Position numbers and translations under genes: made by a program. A DNA stretch of 64,000 nucleotides from an uncultured Methylibium sp. (GTDB taxonomy: Bacteria > Pseudomonadota > Gammaproteobacteria > Burkholderiales > Burkholderiaceae_C). The DNA lies in NCBI RefSeq assembly GCF_902826655.1, contig NZ_CADEFR010000004.1, positions 99,291 through 163,290 on the forward strand, in the 5' to 3' direction. The first letter of the stretch is position 1, and the number at the start of each line of letters is the position of its first letter. A model generated the notes under the pieces. It searched no databases. It was not told the origin of the DNA and was given only the letters and a program-made list of their open reading frames with translations. Positions 43,342 through 52,322 of the stretch are shown piece by piece.

Positions 43342-45921
43342 ATGACCAGTGTCGCCGCCGCCGAGCGCTTCGTCTATTCCTTCGCCGAGGCCACGCATCT
43401 CGACGCGGCCGCGCTCGGCGGCAAGGGCGCGGGACTGGTCCAGATGACGGCCGCGGGCTTTCCCGTGCCGCCGGGTTTCGTCATCACGACGCAGGCCTGC
43501 CGGGTCAGCAAGGACGGTGCGGTTCCCGAGGCGCTGTGGGGCGAGATCGTCCAGGCCGTGCATCAACTCGAGGCCCGGACCGGTTGCGGCTTCGGCAAGG
43601 GGCCGCGGCCGCTGCTTGTGTCAGTCCGCTCGGGCGCGCCGGTGAGCATGCCGGGCATGATGGACACCGTCCTCAACCTCGGGATGAACGAGGAGACCAC
43701 GGTTGCGCTGGCGAAGGCGACCGGCGGCCGCTACCGCTTCGCCGCCGAGACCTTCGCCCGTTTCGCGCGCATGTTCGCCGACATCGTGCTTGGCGCTGCC
43801 GACGAGAGCGCCGCCGACGGTGCGAGCCTCGACACCGTCGAGGACGAGAGGTCGCTGCGATCAGCTGTCCGACTCGTCGCCGAAGGCGTGGGTACGTCCG
43901 GCACCTTTCCGGCCGACCCGTGGGCGCAGCTCAGACAGGCGGTGGTCGCGGTATTCGAGTCATGGAACTCGCGCCGTGCGATCCGTTATCGCGACCATCA
44001 CGGAATCGCGCACGATCTGGGCACGGCGGTGGTCGTGCAGCAGATGGTCTTCGGCAATCTCGGCAGCCCGTCGGGGACGGGCGTGGCCTTCACCCGCGAC
44101 CCGCGGGACGGTTCGCCGAAGCTGTTCGGCGAGTACCTCGAGAACGGCCAGGGGGAGGACATCGTCGCGGGAACGCACACCCCGGAATCGCTCGACGATG
44201 TGGGGCGCCGCTATCCGGAGCTGATCGGGCAGTTCCACTCGTTGGCGCGTTCGCTCGAGAAGACCTACGGGGACGTGCTCGACATTGAATTCACGGTTCA
44301 GGAGGGCGTGCTCTACCTGCTGCAGGTGCGTCCGGGCAAGCGGACAGCCGAGGCGGCGATCAGGATCGCGTGGGATCTGTACGAGGAGGGTCTTGTCGAC
44401 CGCGAGACCGTGCTGCAGCGCGTGACGGCCGATCATCTGCGCCAAGTGCTTCGCCCGCGGTTCCTCGTGGAGGCCGTCGAGGCGGCGCGCGCCGGGGGTG
44501 CGAGGTTGGCGGTGGGCACGGGCGCGTCGCCGGGGCAGGTCAGCGGACGCATCGTTTTCGACCCGGATCGGGCCGAGCAGATGGCCTCTGGAGGAGACCC
44601 GGTCGTCCTGATGCGGCTGTTCACGAGCCCACGGGACTTGCACGGGATGCTCGCCGCGCGGGGAATTGTGACGGCCCGAGGAGGTTCGACCAGTCACGCG
44701 GCGGTTGTGGCGCGCGCACTCGACAAGCCGTGCATCGTCGGCTGCGAGTCGCTTGACATCGACCCCGAACGGCGCGTGGTCCGCGTGGCCGACCGCGAAC
44801 TGCCGGAAGGCGCCGTCGTCTCGCTCGACGGCTCCACTGGCGAGGTGTTCGAAGGGGCGTTGTCGACCGGCGCCCGCAGCACCGATTCGGTGAACCACAT
44901 CGGCGCCATCCTGGGTCTGGCCGACGACCTCAGCGGCTGCACCGTCTTCAACCGGGTCTCCACGCCGGACATGGCGCGTCAGGCGATCGCTGCCGGCGCC
45001 CACGGCATCGGCACCCGCATCGACGAGACGCTGGCCGCGACCGCGGGATTCGAAACGCTGGTCGATGCGGTGTCGGCCTACAAGCGCGGTGTGACATCGG
45101 CGGACTCCAACTCCAACGCGCTGGTCGCGCTCGAGGAAGTGATCGCGGAGGCCCTGGCCGACGTCATGCGGGCCGTCTATCCGAAGCCCTTCGCGGCGCG
45201 GATCGCCAACCTATCCAGCGGTGTCGCAGGCGAGGCGGTGTCGGATTTCACCGACGTCGCGCCCTCGCCGGCCATCTGGCTGCCGCTAGGCTCGCCGCAG
45301 TTGCTGCGCGCGCAGATTCGAGGACTGGTGCGCGCGAAAGAGGCCACCGGCTACCCGGACAACGTGATCCTGATGATCGGCGGCATCAACACAGAAGCCG
45401 AGGCGATCGCGTTGAGGGCCGCATGCCGAGAGGCAGGCGGCACCAAGCTCAGGCTCGGCGTGGCCGCGCGCAGCCCGCACGGGCTGTTGGAGTTGCCCCG
45501 CATCGCCCGCCACGTCGACATGGCCTGGATCGACTACCGGTCGCTGTGTGCCGCGATCTACCGCTATCCCGACGACCTGATGCTCGCGCAGGACGCATGG
45601 AAGTCGTACATCGCCGACGGCTTCATCCCGCTGGACCCTGCCAATGAAGTGGACGAGGCAATCGAGCGGCTGATGCCTACCCTGACGCCGGGCGCACACG
45701 CTTGCGAGTTCGGCGTCACCTTTTATGGCTGGGGGGTCAGCGAGAAGGTGGTGCGCTTCTTCACCGAGCGCGGTTTCAGGAACTTCGGCGTCGAGATGAA
45801 CGGACTCGCGGCCACCCGGCTGCTGCTGGGGCGCCAGGCGTCGCAACCGGGCGCGTTCGGCCCGCTCGCCGGAGGCGCTCCGGTTTGGTCGCCGCCACGA
45901 GCAATTGACACAAATCCTTAA
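43342..45921 (+). CDS. Pyruvate phosphate dikinase-like enzyme with an altered acceptor site
   Basis: This 859-residue protein follows the PPDK layout. The N-terminal ATP-grasp region has LGGKGAGLVQMTAAGFPVPP and SVRSGAPVSMPGMMDTVLNL, and the swivelling domain has H452 in ARGGSTSHAAVVAR. The C-terminal barrel region is much diverged. The CGEHGG motif that carries the acid/base cysteine of PPDK is replaced by GVTFYGW (about 791-797), while the closing GLAATRLLLGRQ is kept. The ATP side and phosphohistidine are thus intact, but pyruvate is unlikely to be the acceptor. An alcohol or other small molecule could be phosphorylated instead. AAAGGGAG precedes the ATG. Confidence 0.85.
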   Translation: MTSVAAAERFVYSFAEATHLDAAALGGKGAGLVQMTAAGFPVPPGFVITTQACRVSKDGAVPEALWGEIVQAVHQLEARTGCGFGKGPRPLLVSVRSGAPVSMPGMMDTVLNLGMNEETTVALAKATGGRYRFAAETFARFARMFADIVLGAADESAADGASLDTVEDERSLRSAVRLVAEGVGTSGTFPADPWAQLRQAVVAVFESWNSRRAIRYRDHHGIAHDLGTAVVVQQMVFGNLGSPSGTGVAFTRDPRDGSPKLFGEYLENGQGEDIVAGTHTPESLDDVGRRYPELIGQFHSLARSLEKTYGDVLDIEFTVQEGVLYLLQVRPGKRTAEAAIRIAWDLYEEGLVDRETVLQRVTADHLRQVLRPRFLVEAVEAARAGGARLAVGTGASPGQVSGRIVFDPDRAEQMASGGDPVVLMRLFTSPRDLHGMLAARGIVTARGGSTSHAAVVARALDKPCIVGCESLDIDPERRVVRVADRELPEGAVVSLDGSTGEVFEGALSTGARSTDSVNHIGAILGLADDLSGCTVFNRVSTPDMARQAIAAGAHGIGTRIDETLAATAGFETLVDAVSAYKRGVTSADSNSNALVALEEVIAEALADVMRAVYPKPFAARIANLSSGVAGEAVSDFTDVAPSPAIWLPLGSPQLLRAQIRGLVRAKEATGYPDNVILMIGGINTEAEAIALRAACREAGGTKLRLGVAARSPHGLLELPRIARHVDMAWIDYRSLCAAIYRYPDDLMLAQDAWKSYIADGFIPLDPANEVDEAIERLMPTLTPGAHACEFGVTFYGWGVSEKVVRFFTERGFRNFGVEMNGLAATRLLLGRQASQPGAFGPLAGGAPVWSPPRAIDTNP

Positions 45922-45932
45922 GGAGTTAATCC

Positions 45933-46826
45933 ATGAAAGAGATCGGCCTAATCGGGCTTGGAAACATCGGCGGCGGAATGTGCCGGCGCCTTCTCGAACG
46001 CGGCATCGGCGTTGTCGGGTTCGACCTTTCGCCGGCGGCCACGAAAGCCGCCGCGGAACACGGCGCCCGGATCCAGGTCAGCCCCGCGGCGGTCGCGCAG
46101 CAGGTCGATGTCGTTGTCACGTCGCTGCCGAATCCCGCCATCGTGCGTGATGTCTACTTGGGCGAACAGGGTCTGGTCGCCCAGGCGCGGCCGGGGAGCA
46201 CGCTGATCGAGACCAGCACCATCGACCCGAACACCATTCGTGAGGTCGCGCAGGCGGCGACCAAGTCCGGCATCCGAGTCCTCGACATCGCACTGTCCGG
46301 CGAGCCGCCGCAGGCGATCCTTGGGGAACTGGTCTTCCAGGTGGGCGGCCCCGACGAGTTGATCGACCAGCATCTCGAGTTGCTGCAGGTGCTGGCAAAG
46401 AAGATCAACCGCACCGGCGGCATTGGGACCGCCAAGACGGTCAAGCTCGTGAACAACCTGATGTCTCTGGGCAACATTGCCGTTGCCGCCGAGGCTTTCG
46501 TCCTGGGCGTGAAGTGCGGGATGGAACCGAAGCGGTTGTACGAGATCCTGTCCGTCTCGGGCGGACGTTCGGCGCACTTCATCAGCGGGTTCCAGAAGGT
46601 CATCGAAGGTGACTACGGCGCCAGCTTCAAGACCAGCCTGGCGCTGAAGGACATCAACCTCATTCTCGACCTCGCCAACGAGGAACACTACGCGGCGCGG
46701 CTCGCGCCGGTCATCGCATCACTGTACAGTGACGCCGTTGGGCGCGGGCTGGGCGAAGAGAATTTCACGTCGGTGGTCAAGGGTTACGAAGCCACTGCAG
46801 GGATTCGCGTTGCTGAGTCCGGCTAG
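45933..46826 (+). CDS. 3-Hydroxyisobutyrate dehydrogenase-family oxidoreductase
   Basis: This 297-residue protein has the Rossmann motif IGLIGLGNIGGGMCRRLLERG at its N-terminus, the substrate loop DIALSGEPPQAILGEL (about 114-129) and the catalytic lysine in GTAKTVKLVNNLM (about 168). It belongs to the beta-hydroxyacid dehydrogenase family that oxidises 3-hydroxyisobutyrate, tartronate semialdehyde and similar compounds. It follows the dikinase homologue by 11 bases. A 3-hydroxyisobutyrate-like compound would fit a branched C4/C5 pathway, but the substrate is unknown. Confidence 0.85.
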   Translation: MKEIGLIGLGNIGGGMCRRLLERGIGVVGFDLSPAATKAAAEHGARIQVSPAAVAQQVDVVVTSLPNPAIVRDVYLGEQGLVAQARPGSTLIETSTIDPNTIREVAQAATKSGIRVLDIALSGEPPQAILGELVFQVGGPDELIDQHLELLQVLAKKINRTGGIGTAKTVKLVNNLMSLGNIAVAAEAFVLGVKCGMEPKRLYEILSVSGGRSAHFISGFQKVIEGDYGASFKTSLALKDINLILDLANEEHYAARLAPVIASLYSDAVGRGLGEENFTSVVKGYEATAGIRVAESG

Positions 46827-46848
46827 CGCAGCGCCGGTTGCACATGGC

Positions 46849-47481
46849 ATGGCTGCCACGCAGTTCGTCGTTGTTCGGCACGTCGAGACGGAGTGGAACC
46901 GAGACGGCAGGATCCAGGGCCACATGGACAGCCCGTTGACGTTGGAAGGGATCACCCAGGCTCAGGCCCTCGCAAGGCGATTGGGCGAGATCCAGTTCGA
47001 CCTGCTCGTAAGCAGCGACTTGGGCCGGGCGAGCGCGACGGCTGCTTACATCGCTACCGAGACGAAACTGCCCGTCCTGTTTGATGCCAGGCTGCGCGAG
47101 CGGAACTACGGAATCTTCCAAGGCCTCACACGCCCGGAGGCGCAGGCCAAGTTTCCGGAAGCCTATCGGCGCTACAGCGACGAAGACGTCAATTTTGCGA
47201 TTCCCGGCGGGGAAAGCACACAAGCCGCCTTCGACCGCAGCCTCGGATGTTTGGAGGAACTTGCGGCGCAGCGGGCTGGGCAGCGGATTCTCGTCGTCAC
47301 GCACGGGGGGGTGCTGGACGGCCTCTATCGACACACGACGGGCTTGCCCCATGTCGGCTCTCGCGTGTTCAAAATGGTTAACGGAAGCATCAACGGGTTT
47401 TCTTACGAGTGCGGCGTGTGGCGCCTGGATTTCTGGGCCGATGTGGCGCATTTGGACGGTAAGTCGTTGGATGACGTTTGA
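46849..47481 (+). CDS. Histidine phosphatase superfamily protein
   Basis: This 210-residue phosphoglycerate-mutase-like phosphatase has the motif RHVETEWN in place of RHGETEWN (residues 9-16), and keeps ERNYGIFQGLTRPEA and VVTHGGVLDGLYR. The catalytic histidines and arginine are therefore present. It ends the operon that contains the dikinase homologue and HIT protein. A phosphatase next to a phosphorylating enzyme suggests that a phosphate ester is made and later hydrolysed. Confidence 0.85.
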   Translation: MAATQFVVVRHVETEWNRDGRIQGHMDSPLTLEGITQAQALARRLGEIQFDLLVSSDLGRASATAAYIATETKLPVLFDARLRERNYGIFQGLTRPEAQAKFPEAYRRYSDEDVNFAIPGGESTQAAFDRSLGCLEELAAQRAGQRILVVTHGGVLDGLYRHTTGLPHVGSRVFKMVNGSINGFSYECGVWRLDFWADVAHLDGKSLDDV

Positions 47482-47699
47482 CGCACGCAGGCGAAAGAGT
47501 AGTCTCCATCAGCAATATCACTCAGCCATGCAAACCTAAAGAAGCACTGAGTGCCAGTCCAGTTCAGCGTTGTCCGGGCTGTGAGCCTACACCGCGGAGA
47601 TGGGGCATGACCAAGTCGAACGTGATGGGCTCCGCGTTGCCCGACGCGGTGAGCAGAGCGGCCTGTCGCTGCCTGCGCGGGCGCTGTAGGCCGAGGCGA

Positions 47700-48174
47700 T
47701 CAACCTCTGGGCACTTGGGCTGGCACCTCCTGAAGCAGCTCCGTCATCAGTGCCTGGCAGAAGCTGGTGAGTTCGTCGTCGCACTGCTTGAGGATCTCGG
47801 GCAAGGCTCGCTTGAAGGCCGCAGGCGACTGCGCGATCGTGATTCCCCGCTCACCCAGCAGGCCCCTGACCTGGTTGATGAGCGCGGTATGCTGATGGAC
47901 CAGCAGCTCGCGAACGCGATGCGCCGCTTGCATGTCCTGCTGTTCGATCGACTTCACGGTCACGAATCGCATCGCCGGGCGGCACGCGGCTTCGACGAGA
48001 TCGCCTCGGCATCGTTGCGGTCGTTCTTGTTCGTCTTCACGAACGGTGAGACGTACTGCGGGCTGATAAGGTGCACCTCGATGCCCAGCTCTTGGAAGCG
48101 TCGGGCCCAGTGATGAGCAGAGCTGCAAGCCTCCATCGCGATGACGCGAGGCCGCAGCTCGCGTAGGCTACCAG
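47700..48174 (-). pseudogene. IS110-family transposase fragment
   Basis: The N-terminal part (VIAMEACSSAHHWARRFQEL, GIEVHLISPQYV, KTNKNDRNDAEAI) and the continuation (MRFVTVKSIEQQDMQAAHRV, RELLVHQHTALINQVRGLLG) are in different frames with a shift near 48000. Both match the DEDD domain region of IS110 transposases. The C-terminal half is missing. Its N-terminal end is fused to an IS21 fragment at about 48175. Confidence 0.85.
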
Positions 48175-48669
48175 CCAGAACGCGCGGCTCGCGCACAGCT
48201 TCATGTGGGCCACCTGCAGCTTCTGGTAGACCCCGCCGATGACCAGCGACTCCTCGCTCCAGTCGTACTGGAACGCCTCGCCGAGTGCGAAGCTTAGCGG
48301 CACGTAGGCATCGCCCGCCGCCACGCCACCTTGCGCAGCGCGCCACTGGCGGATGTAGTCGGTCAGCCGGGTGTAGCCGCCTTCGTAGCCGGCAGCCACC
48401 AGTTGCGCATGCAGCGCCTTGGCCGTGCGCCGCTCCTTCTTCGGCCGCCTCGCGTCGGCCAGCAGCGCCTGCTGCACCGTCTCGATGAACGGCGTCAGCT
48501 TCGTCGGCACCGCCGGACGCCGGTACTTCGGCACCTCAGCCTTGCCGTTGCGCAGATACTTGCGCACCGTATTGCGCGACAGGCTCGTCGCCTTGACGAT
48601 CTCGCGCACCGACTTCTTCTCGCGTCGGTGCATCCTCAAGACCTTGCCAATCATGGCCATGGTGATCAC
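48175..48669 (-). pseudogene. IS21-family IstA, N-terminal fragment
   Basis: About 165 residues of an IstA transposase are present: IGKVLRMHRREKKSVREIVK, SLSRNTVRKYLR, and a partial DDE region with FQYDWSEESLVIGG. The sequence breaks at MKLCASRAFWLVAY, where the IS110 fragment begins. No IstB follows, so the element is dead. Confidence 0.85.
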
Positions 48670-48757
48670 TCCTCATACCCCCGCCCCGTTGTGAATAACT
48701 CGGGCAGGGTAGGTTGAACACCTGGGTCAGTTTTCAGTCGGCACAGGCCTCACAGGT

Positions 48758-50369
48758 GGGCCTGCGGATGAAATCTTGGACTACTTCATGGAGGTAGTTC
48801 ATGTATTCGTACGAGGATCGACTACGAGCGGTCCGTCTCTACATCAAGCTGGGCTTGCGGGTCGGGCCCACCATCCGTCAGTTGGGATACCCGACGAAGA
48901 ACTCACTCAAGAGCTGGCATCAGGAGTACGCGCAACGACATGACCTGGCCGCAGGGTACAAGCGAGCGCCGAAGTATTCGCAGGCGCAGAAGGCGCGAGC
49001 GGTCGAGCACTACCTGGAGCATGGGCGCTGTCTCACTGCGACTATCCAGGCACTGGGCTATCCCGCGCGAGGATCGCTTTCGACCTGGATTCAGGAACTG
49101 CACCCGGAGACCACGCGCGTCGTTGGCAGATCCCAGGTTCGTCCGGCACCTGCGCCCGAGGTGAAGCATGCCGCAGTCATCGCTTTGTGCATGCGACAGG
49201 GAGGTGCGCAGGCGGTTGCCGATAAGGTTGGCGTGTGCAGGCCGACGTTGTACAACTGGAAGAACCAGTTGCTCGGTACCGAGGCACCACCCGCATCCAT
49301 GAAGCGTCCGAAAGACTCCACCCCCCCAGATATCCAACGAGCAGAGCTGGAGAAGCAGCTCGATGAGCTTCGCCGGAACGTCCGCCGCTTGCCGCTCGAG
49401 CAAGACGTGCTCAAGAAGGCGAATGAACTCATAAAAAAAGACGTGGGCATCGACCAGCGCCTCCTGACGAACCGGGAGAAGACCCAGCTGGTTGATGCCC
49501 TGACCCACACCTACACGCTGACGGACTTGCTCAACGAGGTGGGCCTCGCGCGCAGCACCTACTTCTATCACCGCGCGCAGCTCGACGTCGCAGACAAGTA
49601 TGCCGACGTGCGTCGGGCGATGGCCGAGATCTTCGAGCGCAATCACCGTTGCTATGGCTACCGGCGCATAAAGGCGTCGTTGAGCGAACTTCGCCTGCGC
49701 GTCTCGGAGAAGGTTGTGCAGCGGCTGATGAAGCAAGAGCAGTTGGTCGCGGCCACGTCGAAGCGCCGTCGCTATGGCTCGTACCTGGGCGAGATCAGTC
49801 CAGCGCCGGCCAACCTGTTGAACCGCGACTTCAGTGCCGCGGCACCCAACGAGAAGTGGCTCACCGACATCACCGAGTTCCAGATCCCCGCGGGCAAGGT
49901 GTACCTGTCGCCCATGATCGACTGCTTCGACGGCATGGTGGTCAGCTGGACGATCGGCACGCGCCCAGACGCTGAGCTCGTCAACACGATGCTGGACGCC
50001 GCCATCGAGTCGGTCGAGGCCAGCGACGTCCGACCAGTGATCCACTCGGATCGCGGAGCCCACTATCGGTGGCCGGGGTGGCTCTCACGGATCGCCGAAG
50101 CGAAGCTGGTGCGTTCGATGTCGCGCAAAGGCTGTTCACCGGACAACGCGGCGTGTGAAGGCTTCTTCGGGCGGCTGAAGACCGAACTGTTCTACCCGCG
50201 GGACTGGATGACCACGACCATCGACGAGTTCGTCGCTTCCTTGGACTCCTACATCCGCTGGTACAACGAGAAGAGAATCAAGCTCTCATTGGGCTTCCGC
50301 AGCCCGCTCGAGCACCGAAGGAGTCTCGGTCTGGCGGTCTAACCAGTCCAAGAAATCGTCCGCAGCCCC
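48758..50369 (+). mobile_element. Complete IS3-family insertion sequence
   Basis: Inverted repeats of about 25 bases flank the transposase: GGGCCTGCGGATGAAATCTT onward at 48758 and its imperfect complement ending at 50369. Both ends are bordered by GGT (48755-48757 and 50370-50372), a plausible 3-base target duplication. The element sits inside an IS21 end and looks intact, so it is probably the youngest insertion here. Confidence 0.72.
48801..50342 (+). CDS. IS3-family transposase, single open frame
   Basis: This 513-residue protein joins the usual OrfA and OrfB parts without a frameshift. The N-terminus has repeated helix-turn-helix modules (YEDRLRAVRLYIKLG and YSQAQKARAVEHYLEHG), followed by a coiled region (AELEKQLDELRRNVRRL). 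The rve catalytic core has its acidic triad in LTDITEFQ, HSDRGAHY and ACEGFFGRLKTE. Most IS3 elements make this fusion by programmed -1 frameshifting; here it is encoded directly. The gene appears functional. Confidence 0.93.
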   Translation: MYSYEDRLRAVRLYIKLGLRVGPTIRQLGYPTKNSLKSWHQEYAQRHDLAAGYKRAPKYSQAQKARAVEHYLEHGRCLTATIQALGYPARGSLSTWIQELHPETTRVVGRSQVRPAPAPEVKHAAVIALCMRQGGAQAVADKVGVCRPTLYNWKNQLLGTEAPPASMKRPKDSTPPDIQRAELEKQLDELRRNVRRLPLEQDVLKKANELIKKDVGIDQRLLTNREKTQLVDALTHTYTLTDLLNEVGLARSTYFYHRAQLDVADKYADVRRAMAEIFERNHRCYGYRRIKASLSELRLRVSEKVVQRLMKQEQLVAATSKRRRYGSYLGEISPAPANLLNRDFSAAAPNEKWLTDITEFQIPAGKVYLSPMIDCFDGMVVSWTIGTRPDAELVNTMLDAAIESVEASDVRPVIHSDRGAHYRWPGWLSRIAEAKLVRSMSRKGCSPDNAACEGFFGRLKTELFYPRDWMTTTIDEFVASLDSYIRWYNEKRIKLSLGFRSPLEHRRSLGLAV

Positions 50370-50394
50370 GGTGGGTCAATTTTCGGTCGGCGGC

Positions 50395-50485
50395 AACATG
50401 TCCTGCTGCTCAACTGACTTCACGGTGACGAAGCGCATGGACGGACGACACGCCGCCTCGACGATTGCCTCAGATGCTATGCAGG
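50395..50485 (-). pseudogene. Short IS110 remnant
   Basis: On the minus strand, about 85 bases match, with mismatches, the IS110 segment at 47935-48015 (the FVTVKS-EQQDM region). It is in the same orientation but a different copy. It marks the other side of the IS21/IS3 insertion or a second decayed IS110. Confidence 0.6.
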
Positions 50486-50560
50486 ATCCAGGGCGAAGCA
50501 GCGCGAGACGCGTCGCGCTACAACGGATTTCCCAGCTTCGTTTCGTAAAGGAGTCCGGAA

Positions 50561-51697
50561 ATGTCTACGACCATGGCAATCCTGCAAAGCAGGGATACGG
50601 TGACGCGTGGCGACCTGTGCGTGAGCTTCGAGCTCGGTGACAAGAAGTGGAAGGTGACGGCCAGCGATGGTTTCTACACGCCGAGCCAGTACAGCGTCGA
50701 CGTCGGCGACAAGAAGGCGGTCCTGGAAGTTGTGCGCAAGGCCAGGGCGCGCTGCAAGCTTGATCCGCATGGCAAGGTGCACTCGTGCTACGAGGCCGGC
50801 CGTGACGGCTGGTGGCTGCACCGATGGCTGATCGAGCAAGGCATCGACAACATCGTGGTCGACTCTGCCAGCATCGAAGTGAACCGCCGTGCCAGGCGTG
50901 CCAAGACCGACCGGCTCGACGGCTTCAAGCTGGTGGCGATGCTGCTGCGCCACCGCCGCGGCGAGCGCGTGTGGTCGGTACTGCGTGAGCCCACTGCCGA
51001 GCAGGAGGATGCGCGCCGCAGGGACCGCGAACTGGCCAGGCTATCGAAGGAGCGCACGCAACACACAACAAGCATTGGGTCTCTGCTCGTGCTGCACAAC
51101 CTGCGCTCGCATACCGTCATCGGTGGGCGCGACTGGGCACGTTGGTGGGACGCCCAAGGCATGCAGGTGCCTCCGGCGCTTCGCGCCGAGATCGAGCGCG
51201 AGATCGCACGGCTGGCGCTGGTCCAGGAGCAGGTCAAGGCACTGGTGGCCGCGCAGCATGACGAAGTCGAAGCCGGCGTTCGGCCGATCGTGGCGCAACT
51301 CATCAGGCTGCGGGCGATCGGCGTCAGGAGCGCTTGGCGGCTGGACAAGGAGCTGTTCGGTTGGAGGCGCTTCGCCAACCGGCGCGAGCTGGCGGGCTGT
51401 GTGGGGTTGGCCCCCACACCTTACGCCAGCGGCGACAGCCAAGTCGAGCAAGGCATAAGCAAGGCTGGCAACAAGCGGGTGCGGGCGTTGTTGGTCGAGC
51501 TGGCCTGGAGCTGGCTGCGCTTCCAGCCCGACAGCGCCCTGAGTGAATGGTTCAACCAGCGCTTTGCAGGCAGCGGCAAGCGCTCGCGGCGCGTGGGCAT
51601 CGTGGCCTTGGCCAGGCGGCTGCTGATCGCGTTGTGGCGTTACCTGGATCGCGGCGAGATCCCGGCTGGGGCCGAACTCAACCCGCTTGCCGCTTGA
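50561..51697 (+). CDS. IS110-family transposase, apparently intact
   Basis: This 378-residue protein has the N-terminal DEDD-type domain (CYEAGRDGWWLHRWLIEQGI, NIVVDSASIEVNRRARRAKT, DRLDGFKLVAML) and the C-terminal transposase_20 domain (LRAIGVRSAWRLDKELFGWR, VGLAPTPYASGDSQVEQGIS, KAGNKRVRALLVELAW). AAAGGAG precedes the ATG. IS110 elements lack obvious inverted repeats, so ends cannot be set by eye. It differs clearly from the IS110 fragment at 47700. Confidence 0.92.
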   Translation: MSTTMAILQSRDTVTRGDLCVSFELGDKKWKVTASDGFYTPSQYSVDVGDKKAVLEVVRKARARCKLDPHGKVHSCYEAGRDGWWLHRWLIEQGIDNIVVDSASIEVNRRARRAKTDRLDGFKLVAMLLRHRRGERVWSVLREPTAEQEDARRRDRELARLSKERTQHTTSIGSLLVLHNLRSHTVIGGRDWARWWDAQGMQVPPALRAEIEREIARLALVQEQVKALVAAQHDEVEAGVRPIVAQLIRLRAIGVRSAWRLDKELFGWRRFANRRELAGCVGLAPTPYASGDSQVEQGISKAGNKRVRALLVELAWSWLRFQPDSALSEWFNQRFAGSGKRSRRVGIVALARRLLIALWRYLDRGEIPAGAELNPLAA

Positions 51698-52270
51698 GCC
51701 ATCGAGAAGCTGCGGCTGAACACCACTCGGCACTGGATCGAATCATCATGATCAAAGGTCGACGCGCCCGCAGTATCGTTGGGTCACCTGAGCGTGACCG
51801 TCCCCTCAGATTGGGCGCCTCGGTAAGCAGGGTTTGTCAGTGCGCTTCACGCGCATGCAGCATGTGGTGCGGGGCTTGCACGACCCGCACGGATAGAAGT
51901 TCGTCCGAGCACTGGCTCGACGCTCATCACACCCCCACCTCGAATCAGGATGGATCAGAACGGTACCGCGCGTTGCATGAGGGGGGTCGACATAAAGCTC
52001 CATTGATCGATGCCGCCGAAAGAGGCTTGACTACCGGGTCCACATAGAAGCGATACTGTTCCCGCTCGGCTGTCCGCTGTGGCTCGCTGAGTACCGCGCA
52101 CTTCAGCTCTCTCCGGGGCTGTGGACTTACACCATGCGCTGGGACACGACCTCACGCGACAGAGCCCGCTCTTGTGCAACGCCAATTGGGCACAGCTCCG
52201 CGACCGGTTTCGCGATGCCACTGCCCGGGGTCAGGCAAAAGCAACTTTGGGAAGAACTTGGGAATTTGGG
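51698..52270. other. Non-coding stretch between the IS110 gene and the tRNA-Val terminator
   Basis: About 570 bases without a convincing gene. No integrase fragment is recognisable. The open frames that run through it toward tRNA-Val have no motifs. It probably contains the IS110 right end and decayed island DNA. Confidence 0.55.
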
Positions 52271-52300
52271 AAAAAAGAATGCCCACCTGTTAGTGGGCAC
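52271..52300 (-). terminator. Intrinsic terminator downstream of tRNA-Val
   Basis: Read on the minus strand, GCCCAC and GTGGGC (52281-52298) form a six-pair stem with a six-base loop, followed by ATTC and a run of six T (52271-52276). It lies 23 bases beyond the tRNA 3' end and is a standard Rho-independent terminator. Confidence 0.85.
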
Positions 52301-52322
52301 TCTCGCGGACAACCGCATGTGT

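Larger units (their letters stand above)
48722..50393. repeat. Direct repeat pair (IS21-type terminal repeats) split by an IS3 element
   Basis: CTGGGTCAGTTTTCAGTCGGC at 48722-48742 and GTGGGTCAATTTTCGGTCGGC at 50371-50391 are in the same orientation with few mismatches. Removing the IS3 element brings them within about 30 bases of each other, upstream of the IstA start. That is the arrangement of multiple terminal repeats at an IS21 end. Confidence 0.6.
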
